Below are positions 1 through 5,420 of a DNA stretch of 5,823 nucleotides, one piece after another; position 1 is the stretch's first letter; each line of letters starts with the position of its first letter. Both the position numbers and the translations under genes were made by a program. A model generated the notes under the pieces. That model was not told the DNA's origin, made no database searches, and was given only the letters and a program-made list of their open reading frames with translations. Source of the DNA: a bacterium (lineage in GTDB: Bacteria; Patescibacteriota; Minisyncoccia; Phycocordibacterales; UBA6065); the NCBI GenBank assembly GCA_030648825.1, contig JAUSGU010000073.1, positions 1 through 5,823 on the forward strand. The letters are read 5' to 3'.

Positions 1-20
1 AAAAAGCAAAATATAAAAAT

Positions 21-149
21 AACAGATGTGAAAGGAAAAGTGTCTCTCTAAAACGACCGGAAAATTTTTTGCTAAAAATTTTCCTAAGCTCGGGCACCGT
101 CGTGCCCTCGGTTTCGTTTTATCGATCCACTTTTCCTTTCGTATCTGTT
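21..149 (-). repeat. Long intergenic palindrome E1 with two-hairpin core
   Basis: Inverted-repeat arms at 21-56 and 114-149 pair along their whole length with only three symmetric two-base interruptions. Bases 28-29 (GT) oppose 141-142 (GT), 43-44 (TC) oppose 126-127 (TC), and 47-48 (TC) oppose 122-123 (TC). Read on the minus strand these are AC/AC and two GA/GA mismatches. The arms enclose a core with two hairpins: 61-69 with 74-82 (loop TGCT) and 92-97 with 102-107 (loop CGTC). The core matches that of the palindrome at 5280-5402 in reverse orientation, so I assign this copy to the minus strand. It ends 9 bases before the -10 box of the aldolase gene. The gene to the left lies outside the window, so a terminator role cannot be judged here. 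Confidence 0.9.
61..116 (-). repeat. Conserved 56-bp core, copy 1 (inside E1)
   Basis: Reverse-complemented, this segment aligns without gaps to 5310-5365 with 49 of 56 identities. Invariant parts are CGAAACCGAG, CACGACGG, the linker CGAGCTTAGG, the stem start AAAATTT and the loop AGCA. In hairpin 1, GG pairs with CC here and AT pairs with AT in the other copy. In hairpin 2, one T-A pair here is C-G in the other copy. These compensatory changes support selection on a folded form, although with only two copies a statistical test is not possible. Confidence 0.85.
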
Positions 150-155
150 GTTTTG

Positions 156-164
156 TGGTAAAAT
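156..164 (+). promoter_or_regulatory. Extended -10 promoter of the aldolase operon
   Basis: TGGTAAAAT is an extended -10 element (TG at 156-157, TAAAAT at 159-164). I see no convincing -35 hexamer; that region falls in the right arm of E1. Only 6 bases separate the box from the ATG at 171, so transcription should begin at or next to the start codon and give a leaderless mRNA. This is inferred from spacing only. Confidence 0.6.
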
Positions 165-170
165 AAATCG

Positions 171-1055
171 ATGAAAACTTTGCGCGAATATGTGACGGAT
201 GCGGTGGTAAAAAAAATAGCCATAGGACATTTCAATATTTCCAATATAGAAGGTTTTTGGGCGACTGTGAGGGCGGCTCGTGAACTCGGAAGCCTGGCTG
301 GACGTGACATTCCGGTCATTATAGGTGTTTCGGAAGGTGAGAGGAGCTTTATAGGTGTCTCGCAAGTAAAAGCTTTGGTGGAAAGTTACGTTCGCGAAAC
401 TGGCCAGTCTGTATTTTTGAATGCTGATCACACATATTCATTTGACAAGGTCCGTGAAGCAGTGGATGCCGGATATGATGCCGTCATATATGACGGTACG
501 GAACAGAGTTTTGAGGACAACGTGACGATAACAAAAAAATGTGTAGAGTACGCCAAGAAAAAAAATAAAAATATATTGGTGGAAGGTGAGTTGGGATTTA
601 TAGGCAAATCTTCAAAAATTCTCTCCAGTATTCCGGCTGGAGTAAAGATAAGTGAGGAATTTTTGACCAAACCGGAATTTGCCAAAAAATTCGTGACGGA
701 AACCGGAGTGGATCTCTTGGCGCCGGCGGTGGGTAATATTCATGGCATGCTCGCGGGAGGCAAAGATCCGGCTTTGAATATACAGCGAATCAGAGAAATC
801 AGTGATGCTGTAAAAATCCCTCTCGTTCTCCACGGCGGATCAGGAAATTCTGCCGAGGACTTCAGGATGGCTATAGACGCTGGTGTTGTCATTATTCATG
901 TGAATACAGAATTACGGGTGGCTTTTCGCAACGCTTTGCGGAGAACATTGGGAGACAATTTGGATGAAATCGCTCCATACAAGATTATGAGGCCCTCTGT
1001 TTCAGCTATGCAAGAAGTTGTCACGGAAAAGCTTAAAATTTTTAACAAAATATAA
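171..1055 (+). CDS. fba: Class II fructose-bisphosphate (ketose-bisphosphate) aldolase
   Basis: This 294-residue protein is a zinc-dependent class II aldolase, the family that cleaves or forms fructose-1,6-bisphosphate from dihydroxyacetone phosphate and glyceraldehyde-3-phosphate in the cytoplasm. Visible family signatures are NADH at 84-87 (catalytic Asp86, zinc His87), YDGT at 107-110, the VEGELGFIG segment at 137-145 (Glu140), zinc His191 in GNIHG, zinc His221 in LHGGSG (220-225, also phosphate binding) and VNTEL at 244-248. Length is near that of GatY/TagY/Bacillus-type enzymes. Substrate specificity within the family (fructose- or tagatose-bisphosphate) cannot be fixed from sequence alone. 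The ATG at 171 is chosen because it follows an extended -10 box by 6 bases; there is no Shine-Dalgarno. The next gene begins immediately after its stop codon, so the two are almost certainly co-transcribed and perhaps translationally coupled. Confidence 0.9.
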   Translation: MKTLREYVTDAVVKKIAIGHFNISNIEGFWATVRAARELGSLAGRDIPVIIGVSEGERSFIGVSQVKALVESYVRETGQSVFLNADHTYSFDKVREAVDAGYDAVIYDGTEQSFEDNVTITKKCVEYAKKKNKNILVEGELGFIGKSSKILSSIPAGVKISEEFLTKPEFAKKFVTETGVDLLAPAVGNIHGMLAGGKDPALNIQRIREISDAVKIPLVLHGGSGNSAEDFRMAIDAGVVIIHVNTELRVAFRNALRRTLGDNLDEIAPYKIMRPSVSAMQEVVTEKLKIFNKI

Positions 1056-2705
1056 ATGGATTCAATTACCGCTCTAAAAAACCACCTGGCGAACAATTTC
1101 AAAGGGGATATTGAAGATAAGAGCGACGTATTGGAAAAATTTTCTCATGACGCCGGTTTGCTCATAGTCAGACCGAAAGTAGTGCTTTTCCCGAAAGACA
1201 CTGAAGATATAAAAATTGCCGTGCGTTTTGTCCATGAGAACAAAAAAAAGTATCCCGATCTTTCTATAACGGCGCGCGCTGCCGGTTCATGTATGGCTGG
1301 TGGACCTCTCAATAATTCTATTATTTTGGACACGACCAGATATATACATGGCATAAAAAATCTGAGTGATAGTGAGGCAGTCGTACTCCCCGGCACTTTT
1401 TACAGAGATTTTGAACCGGAAGCAAAAAAGCTCGGTGTCATGCTCCCGTGCTATACGGCTTCCAAAAATATGAACACTATAGGTGGTATGGTAGGCAACA
1501 ATTCAGCGGGAGAAAAAACTCTCTATTACGGCCAAATGGAAAGATATATCAACTCACTCAAAATTGTTTTTGAAGATGGAAATGAATATATAGTTAAACC
1601 GATTTTAAAAACCGAGCTGGATAAAAAAATCGCCGGAGCCGATTTTGAAGGAAGAATCTATAAAAAAATTTGGGATATAGTCTCCGAAAATAAAGAGATG
1701 TTGATGGAGGCCAAACCGAAAGTTTCCAAAAATTCAGCCGGTTATTATCTCTGGAATGTTTGGGACGGAAAAATTTTTGATCTCACGAGACTCATTGTCG
1801 GTTCACAGGGAACTCTCGGTATTGTGACCGAAATCACTATACGTCTCGTACCTATAAAACCCGTTTCCAGACTTTTTGTTATTTTTATGCCAGGTATCTC
1901 TCGATTGGGCGATATTGTAAACGATATTTTGGAATTTCATCCGGAAAGTCTAGAATCATACGACGACAGCACGATGAGTTTGGCAGTCAAATTCTTACCG
2001 GGGCTCATTCGCAATATGAAATTATGGAATTTCATACGTCTGGTTTTTCGATTTATACCGGAGGGTTTTATGGTTCTTTTTGGCGGTATGCCGAAGTTGG
2101 TTTTACTTGTGGAATTCAGTGGAGAAACCGTAGAGGGAATAAATCAGGTAATTGACAATTTAGAGAAAAAAATTAGTCATTATGGTTTTAAAATGCGTCG
2201 GGCGCGAGATGAATTTGATTCAGAAAAATATTGGACGGTTAGACGTGAGAGTTTCAATTTATTGCGCAAACATGTGACGGGAAAACGAACAGCGCCTTTT
2301 GTAGATGATGTCATCATACCGCCTCACGCTATGCCTGATTTTTTGCCGAAGATGAGGAAAATTTTGGATGATTATAAACTTCTCTATACTATAGCCGGCC
2401 ATGCCGGCAACGGAAATTTTCATATCATTCCTCTCATGGATATGACGGACGAACGAAATATAAAAATCATTGATGAAGTTTCGGACAAGGTCTATGATTT
2501 GGTTCTGTCATATGGCGGTTCCATCACAGCCGAACACAATGACGGCATAATCAGAACGCCGTATCTTTCAAAAATGTTCAAGCCTGAAATCATCACTCTA
2601 TTCAAACAAACCAAAGCTGTTTTTGATTCAGAAAATATTTTCAATCCTGGTAAAAAGGTCGGTGGTACGAAAGAATATATGATGAAACATATTGCCAGAT
2701 CGTGA
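1056..2705 (+). CDS. FAD-linked oxidoreductase, glycolate/D-lactate dehydrogenase type
   Basis: This 549-residue flavoprotein has the two-domain layout of the GlcD/D-lactate dehydrogenase family. The N-terminal FAD-binding domain shows ARAAGSCMAGGP at 73-84, NTIGGMVGNNSAG at 140-152 and the hallmark LIVGSQGTLGIVTE at 246-259. The C-terminal FAD-oxidase domain shows WTVRRES at 393-399, AGHAGNGNFH at 447-456 (His449 and His456), EHNDG at 493-497 and IFNPGK at 528-533. Family members oxidise 2-hydroxy acids and pass electrons to quinone, cytochrome or a partner protein. There is no attached iron-sulfur domain with CCG motifs and no partner subunit nearby, so substrate and acceptor are unknown. 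A hydrophobic, aromatic stretch around 313-353 could be a membrane-contact region. The ATG directly abuts the aldolase stop, with no Shine-Dalgarno. EHNDG differs from the EHG-type motif common in the family (Asn where Gly is usual). Confidence 0.88.
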   Translation: MDSITALKNHLANNFKGDIEDKSDVLEKFSHDAGLLIVRPKVVLFPKDTEDIKIAVRFVHENKKKYPDLSITARAAGSCMAGGPLNNSIILDTTRYIHGIKNLSDSEAVVLPGTFYRDFEPEAKKLGVMLPCYTASKNMNTIGGMVGNNSAGEKTLYYGQMERYINSLKIVFEDGNEYIVKPILKTELDKKIAGADFEGRIYKKIWDIVSENKEMLMEAKPKVSKNSAGYYLWNVWDGKIFDLTRLIVGSQGTLGIVTEITIRLVPIKPVSRLFVIFMPGISRLGDIVNDILEFHPESLESYDDSTMSLAVKFLPGLIRNMKLWNFIRLVFRFIPEGFMVLFGGMPKLVLLVEFSGETVEGINQVIDNLEKKISHYGFKMRRARDEFDSEKYWTVRRESFNLLRKHVTGKRTAPFVDDVIIPPHAMPDFLPKMRKILDDYKLLYTIAGHAGNGNFHIIPLMDMTDERNIKIIDEVSDKVYDLVLSYGGSITAEHNDGIIRTPYLSKMFKPEIITLFKQTKAVFDSENIFNPGKKVGGTKEYMMKHIARS

Positions 2706-2723
2706 TATAATACAACTTATAAT
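2703..2723 (+). promoter_or_regulatory. Two overlapping-range -10 boxes before the small membrane gene
   Basis: TGATATAAT at 2703-2711 is an extended -10 whose TGA is also the stop codon of the oxidoreductase gene. A second TATAAT lies at 2718-2723. No clear -35 was found for either. The second box is 11 bases from the ATG at 2735, which would give a near-leaderless transcript. The first would give a leader of roughly 15-18 bases. Confidence 0.5.
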
Positions 2724-2734
2724 TGATAAACATT

Positions 2735-2911
2735 ATGGGAGTAGAATTTGAAGAAGATAATATGACGAGGAGGTATGCGAGCGAAAAAACCCCAAAACTG
2801 GCGGGTTGGCTCATATCCAAAGGTTTGGCGAGAAATGTGGCCGGAGCCAACAAGCTTCAAATTATTTCAGCCATTATTTTTTTTGTTTTGGCTATTTATT
2901 TCGCAGTTTAA
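2735..2911 (+). CDS. Small C-terminally anchored membrane protein, function unknown
   Basis: The predicted product has 58 residues. Its first part is charged and polar (acidic at 4-8, basic around 11-21). A short amphipathic-looking segment follows around LAGWLISKGLARN (22-34). The C-terminus is one hydrophobic span at about 41-58 ending four residues into a run with no charged tail, which fits a tail-anchored protein or a short single-span membrane protein with its N-terminus in the cytoplasm. I recognise no catalytic motif and assign no function. Start choice is uncertain: TTG at 2723 would add four residues, and ATG at 2762 would remove nine. ATG 2735 was preferred as the standard codon closest to the second TATAAT. 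It has its own promoter and sits between the oxidoreductase gene and palindrome E2, so its neighbours do not reveal its job. Confidence 0.65.
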   Translation: MGVEFEEDNMTRRYASEKTPKLAGWLISKGLARNVAGANKLQIISAIIFFVLAIYFAV

Positions 2912-2915
2912 TAAA

Positions 2916-3057
2916 GTAGCAGAAACGGCATTCTCGAAAACGCTTCGCTCTCTCCTGCGGAGAGCTCGCTCTGTCCTCGGCGCTCGGACGTCAAGGACAG
3001 ACCTTGACGTCTCCAAGCCTCGCGCCTGCGGAGTTTCTCGAATGCCGTTTCCGCTAC
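2916..3057 (-). repeat. Compound intergenic palindrome E2, GC-rich, multi-hairpin
   Basis: Outer arms at 2916-2939 and 3034-3057 pair except for A2921 opposite C3052 and the symmetric TC/TC at 2934-2935 and 3038-3039, which is GA/GA on the minus strand. Inside are a hairpin at 2950-2964 (CTCTCC, loop TGC, GGAGAG) and a nested stem. In the nested stem, GGCGC at 2979-2983 pairs with 3022-3026, then comes a second TC/TC mismatch (2984-2985 with 3020-3021), then a perfect 10-bp hairpin (2987-2996 with 3002-3011, loop ACAGA). A one-base bulge allows outer pairing to extend to about 2912 and 3062. It is far more GC-rich than the flanking genes and fills the gap between the small membrane gene and the bL25 promoter. 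Minus-strand assignment rests on mismatch polarity. Confidence 0.88.
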
Positions 3058-3058
3058 C

Positions 3059-3086
3059 TTTACAAAAATAAAAATCCATATATACT
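3059..3086 (+). promoter_or_regulatory. Promoter of the bL25 gene
   Basis: TTTACA at 3059-3064 and TATACT at 3081-3086 are separated by 16 bases and each matches the sigma-70 consensus at five of six positions. The -35 begins just after the right arm of E2 and overlaps the weaker outer extension of that arm. Nine bases separate the -10 from the ATG, so the leader should be very short or absent. Confidence 0.65.
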
Positions 3087-3095
3087 AGGAAACCT

Positions 3096-3791
3096 ATGGC
3101 AATAATACTCAAAGTTGAAAAAAGAGACAAAAAAACCGATACCGTCGCCTTGCGCAAAACGGGTAGAATTCCTGCAGTTTTTTATGGCAAACGAGAGCCT
3201 TCAACTGCCATTTCCATCAATGCTCTGGATTTCGCCAAAACCTACAAGAAAGCCGGTGAATCAACTGTAGTTATACTCTCCGGTCCTGATATAGAAGTTG
3301 AATCACTCATTCACGATATGGATCTCCACCCGGTAACTGGTAAACCCCTCCATGCCGATTTTTACGTCTTTGAAAAGGGCAAAAAAATCAAAGTTGATGT
3401 GCCTCTGGAGTTTGTCGGTATCGCTCCGGCCATAAAAGAGCTCGGTGGAACTCTGGTCAAAGTGCTCTATGACATAGAAATAGAAGCATATCCTAAAGAC
3501 TTGCCTCATAGAGTTGAAGTGGATATTTCAAAACTGATTGATTTTAAATCTGTCATTTCCGCGAAAGACATTAAATTGCCCCATGGTGTGGAACTTGCAA
3601 TCGGCGGTGACGATATTATAGCTTCCGTTTCAGAACCAAAAGAAGAAATAGAAGAGGTGGTAGCTCCGGTTGATCTATCGGCTATAGAAGTTGAAAAGAA
3701 GGGTAAAGAGGCTAAAGAAGGCGAGACAGGTGTGGGAGAAACAGCCGAAACTCCAAAAACCGAAAAAGCCGAAAAGAAAGACAAGAAATAA
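3096..3791 (+). CDS. rplY: Large-subunit ribosomal protein bL25 (Ctc/TL5 type)
   Basis: bL25 binds 5S rRNA in the large ribosomal subunit. The 231-residue product has the two-domain Ctc layout. An N-terminal 5S-binding domain spans about 3-93, with RKTGRIPAVFYGK at 20-32 and LIHDMDLHPVTGKPLHADFY at 71-90. A C-terminal beta-rich domain spans about 98-180, with VDVPLEFVGIAPAIKELGGTL at 100-120 split around a conserved glycine pair. The last 45 or so residues are low-complexity Glu/Lys-rich and probably disordered, a common feature of Ctc proteins. The ATG at 3096 lies 9 bases after a good -10 box. An AGGA at 3087-3090 is present but would lie upstream of the predicted transcription start, so it is probably not used as a ribosome binding site. 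It appears to be a single-gene transcription unit bounded by palindromes E2 and E3. Confidence 0.93.
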   Translation: MAIILKVEKRDKKTDTVALRKTGRIPAVFYGKREPSTAISINALDFAKTYKKAGESTVVILSGPDIEVESLIHDMDLHPVTGKPLHADFYVFEKGKKIKVDVPLEFVGIAPAIKELGGTLVKVLYDIEIEAYPKDLPHRVEVDISKLIDFKSVISAKDIKLPHGVELAIGGDDIIASVSEPKEEIEEVVAPVDLSAIEVEKKGKEAKEGETGVGETAETPKTEKAEKKDKK

Positions 3792-3793
3792 AA

Positions 3794-3891
3794 CAAAAAC
3801 AGCAGGTGCGAGTTTGAGTCACGAGGGGAAGGGAGCGCCCTTAGGCGTGGGTCCCGCCCCGAGTGACGAGGACTCGCACCTGCTGTTTTTG
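3794..3891 (+). repeat. Long intergenic palindrome E3, likely terminator after bL25
   Basis: A perfect 20-bp inverted repeat (3794-3813 with 3872-3891) begins 2 bases after the bL25 stop. Pairing continues inward: two T-G wobbles (3814-3815 with 3870-3871), GA/GA (3816-3817 with 3868-3869), GTCAC with GTGAC, a second GA/GA (3823-3824 with 3861-3862), then GGGG with CCCC (3825-3828 with 3857-3860). The tip contains CGCC-CTTA-GGCG (3837-3848 region). An A5 tract on the left pairs with a T5 tract on the right, so the hairpin could stop transcription from either side. Its last bases overlap the TG of the next promoter. Partial resemblance to the E1/E4 core (CACGA, GAGC, TTAGG in the same order) suggests but does not prove kinship. 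Confidence 0.9.
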
Positions 3892-3898
3892 CTATAAT
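3890..3898 (+). promoter_or_regulatory. Extended -10 promoter of the wall hydrolase gene
   Basis: TGCTATAAT is a consensus extended -10 (TATAAT at 3893-3898). It abuts the end of palindrome E3, whose last paired base is 3891, so any -35 would lie inside the hairpin arm. Only 6 bases separate it from the ATG at 3905, predicting a leaderless mRNA. Cruciform extrusion or pairing of this arm could affect promoter access; that is speculative. Confidence 0.68.
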
Positions 3899-3904
3899 AC
3901 AATT

Positions 3905-5275
3905 ATGTATCGTCCCATTTTAATCTTTTTGTTTTTTACCAGCTTTGCGCCGTTTTTTGTTTACGCTCAATCTTCGGGTTCCACGCAAGCCTATCAAGAC
4001 AAACTTCAGGCAGATTACGACCAAGCCCAAAAAGAGCTTCAAACTCTCACAACCCAGAGTAATGAAATAAAGAGTCAAAAAGCGTCACTTCAACGTGATA
4101 TCGCTCTCATAGACGCGCAAATCAGAGAGGCGCAAGCTAAAATAAATTTAAAGACGATTGCCATAACCAAACTGACAAAAGACATAGGCGTAAAACAGAA
4201 TACCATCAGTGATTTGGAGACAAAACTTGACCGTAGTTTCCAATCTATGGCTAATCTCTTGCGTCATACTCGAGAATCGGATGCCGTGTCTCTACCCATC
4301 ATTCTCTTTGGTCATAACAGTTTTTCGGAATTTTTCAAAGAAGTTGATTCTATTGAAACTGTGAAAGAGGCTCTGAATATCTCTATTACAGACGTCAAAA
4401 ATTTCAAACAAGAAACCGAGATCGAAAAAACCGATTTGGAAGACAAAAAAAATCAAGAAACAAACGCTCGTGAAGAAATTTTGACAGCGGAGAGAGTGAT
4501 TCAGAGAAAGAAAAAAGAGAAAAACGATATTTTGAAAGTAACTAAAGGTCAAGAAATGGCCTACGCCAAACTAATAGAAGAAAAAGAGAGAAAAATCGCT
4601 CAAATTTCCACCGCTCTATTCGCTCTGCGCGATACCGATGGTATTCAATTCGGCAAGGCTCTGGAATATGCTAACATCGCTTCTGCTAAAACAGGTGTGA
4701 GGCCTGCATTCATTCTAGCCATCTTGACCCAAGAAACTTCTCTCGGAAAAAATCTCGGTTCGTGCTATCTGCGGGATTATTCCACAGGCGCGGGGATTTC
4801 CGTAAAAACAGGAGATTTCAAACAACGTTCGATGAATCCCACACGGGATGTGCCACTCTTTTTGGACATTACCAGAAATCTCGGACTTAACCCACAGGCT
4901 ACCAGAATATCTTGCTGGATCGCTTCATACTCGCGAGGCAAACCGACCGGTTGGGGAGGAGCCATGGGTCCGGCGCAGTTTATCCCTTCAACTTGGAATA
5001 TATTTGATCAGCGGATAGAAAAAATTCTCGGCGTTTCAAGAGCAAATCCTTGGGATCCGGAACATGCCATCCTCGCTTCGGCACTCTATCTGTCGGATCT
5101 CGGCGCCGGTCTCCAAACATTTTCCGCGGAAAAAAATGCCGCTTGCAGGTATTATTCCGGCAAATCATGTAGTGCCGGCACAGGTGCCTCATACGGCTCT
5201 CAAGTCATGGCCAAAACAGCCAACATTCAAGAATGCATGATTGATCCCATACTCGGAAAATCTAGCGGGTGCTAA
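3905..5275 (+). CDS. Secreted coiled-coil protein with lytic transglycosylase domain
   Basis: The 456-residue product starts with a signal peptide (hydrophobic 5-20, probable cleavage after VYA at 19-21). A long coiled coil follows at about 28-120 and 150-238, broken by LPIILFGHNSFSEFFKEV at 130-147. That break resembles the FtsX-contacting part of PcsB/CwlO/RipC-type hydrolases, where a similar sSFsdF motif sits between two helices. The C-terminus (about 245-445) is a lytic transglycosylase fold: TQETSLG at 275-281 with likely catalytic Glu277, GAMGPAQFIPSTW at 352-364, and YYSG at 416-419. It should cleave glycan strands of peptidoglycan outside the membrane. Six cysteines in this domain (287, 337, 414, 422, 444, 456) could form disulfides. 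The ATG at 3905 is favoured over an upstream GTG at 3863, which lies inside palindrome E3 and would disrupt the signal peptide. FtsEX control is inference; no ftsEX is in the window. Confidence 0.87.
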   Translation: MYRPILIFLFFTSFAPFFVYAQSSGSTQAYQDKLQADYDQAQKELQTLTTQSNEIKSQKASLQRDIALIDAQIREAQAKINLKTIAITKLTKDIGVKQNTISDLETKLDRSFQSMANLLRHTRESDAVSLPIILFGHNSFSEFFKEVDSIETVKEALNISITDVKNFKQETEIEKTDLEDKKNQETNAREEILTAERVIQRKKKEKNDILKVTKGQEMAYAKLIEEKERKIAQISTALFALRDTDGIQFGKALEYANIASAKTGVRPAFILAILTQETSLGKNLGSCYLRDYSTGAGISVKTGDFKQRSMNPTRDVPLFLDITRNLGLNPQATRISCWIASYSRGKPTGWGGAMGPAQFIPSTWNIFDQRIEKILGVSRANPWDPEHAILASALYLSDLGAGLQTFSAEKNAACRYYSGKSCSAGTGASYGSQVMAKTANIQECMIDPILGKSSGC

Positions 5276-5279
5276 AAAC

Positions 5280-5402
5280 GGAAGGAAGATGACATATGTT
5301 TCGAGGAAACGAAACCGAGATCACGACGGCGATCGAGCTTAGGAAAATTTCTAGCAAGAAATTTTTCGTTCGTTTCCGAGAAACATATGTCATCTTCCTT
5401 CC
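5280..5402 (+). repeat. Long intergenic palindrome E4 with two-hairpin core
   Basis: A perfect 23-bp inverted repeat (5280-5302 with 5380-5402) is followed inward by GA opposite GA (5303-5304 with 5378-5379) and nine more pairs (5305-5313 with 5369-5377). Outward, AC opposes AC (5278-5279 with 5403-5404) and five further pairs (5273-5277 with 5405-5409) include the stop codon of the hydrolase gene. The interior holds hairpin 1 (5320-5324 with 5329-5333, loop GACG) and hairpin 2 (9 bp, 5344-5352 with 5357-5365, loop AGCA). It may act as a terminator for the hydrolase gene, although the T-rich stretch after it is short (TTTT at 5405-5408). Confidence 0.92.
5310..5365 (+). repeat. Conserved 56-bp core, copy 2 (inside E4)
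   Basis: This copy matches the reverse complement of 61-116 at 49 of 56 positions without gaps. The seven differences are two base pairs in hairpin 1, one base pair in hairpin 2, and one extra base opposite an A in hairpin 1 (C5330 here makes A-C where copy 1 has A-T). The outer arms that surround the two copies have no evident similarity, so the homology stops where the locus-specific stems begin. Confidence 0.87.
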
Positions 5403-5420
5403 ACTTTTAAATATCCAAGG

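Noticed and set aside
21..149. E1 as a riboswitch or 5' leader control element of the aldolase gene
   Set aside because: The -10 box lies downstream of E1, so the element should not be in the aldolase mRNA unless an upstream promoter reads through, and its core reads on the opposite strand.
84..431. Minus-strand frames opposite the aldolase start
   Set aside because: They lie antisense to a well-supported enzyme with all its catalytic motifs, and run into palindrome E1 without family features.
2394..2408. GCCGGC-containing palindrome inside the oxidoreductase gene
   Set aside because: It encodes the conserved AGHAGNG motif; the palindrome follows from codons of a conserved repeat-like peptide and is not a separate element.
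2775..3071. Plus-strand 98-codon open frame with GAGGAGGT directly before its ATG
   Set aside because: The Shine-Dalgarno-like motif has no spacer to the ATG, the frame overlaps the small membrane gene and then runs through palindrome E2, and the product has no recognisable features. The other frame gives a coherent membrane segment.
2867..3157. Minus-strand open frame across E2
   Set aside because: It reads through the palindrome and into the start of bL25 and its promoter; composition is driven by the repeat.
3691..3897. Plus-strand basic 68-codon frame overlapping the end of bL25
   Set aside because: It is a frame-shifted shadow of the Glu/Lys-rich bL25 tail continuing into palindrome E3.
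3863..3904. GTG at 3863 as an upstream start of the wall hydrolase
   Set aside because: It would add 14 residues encoded by palindrome E3 and the -10 box and would bury the signal peptide. ATG 3905 fits the promoter and the signal sequence.
21..5402. The palindromes as a CRISPR array or integron attC array
   Set aside because: There are no short direct repeats with spacers. The elements are kilobases apart with normal housekeeping genes between them, their conserved part is the centre and not the outer ends as in attC, and no cas or integrase gene is in the window.
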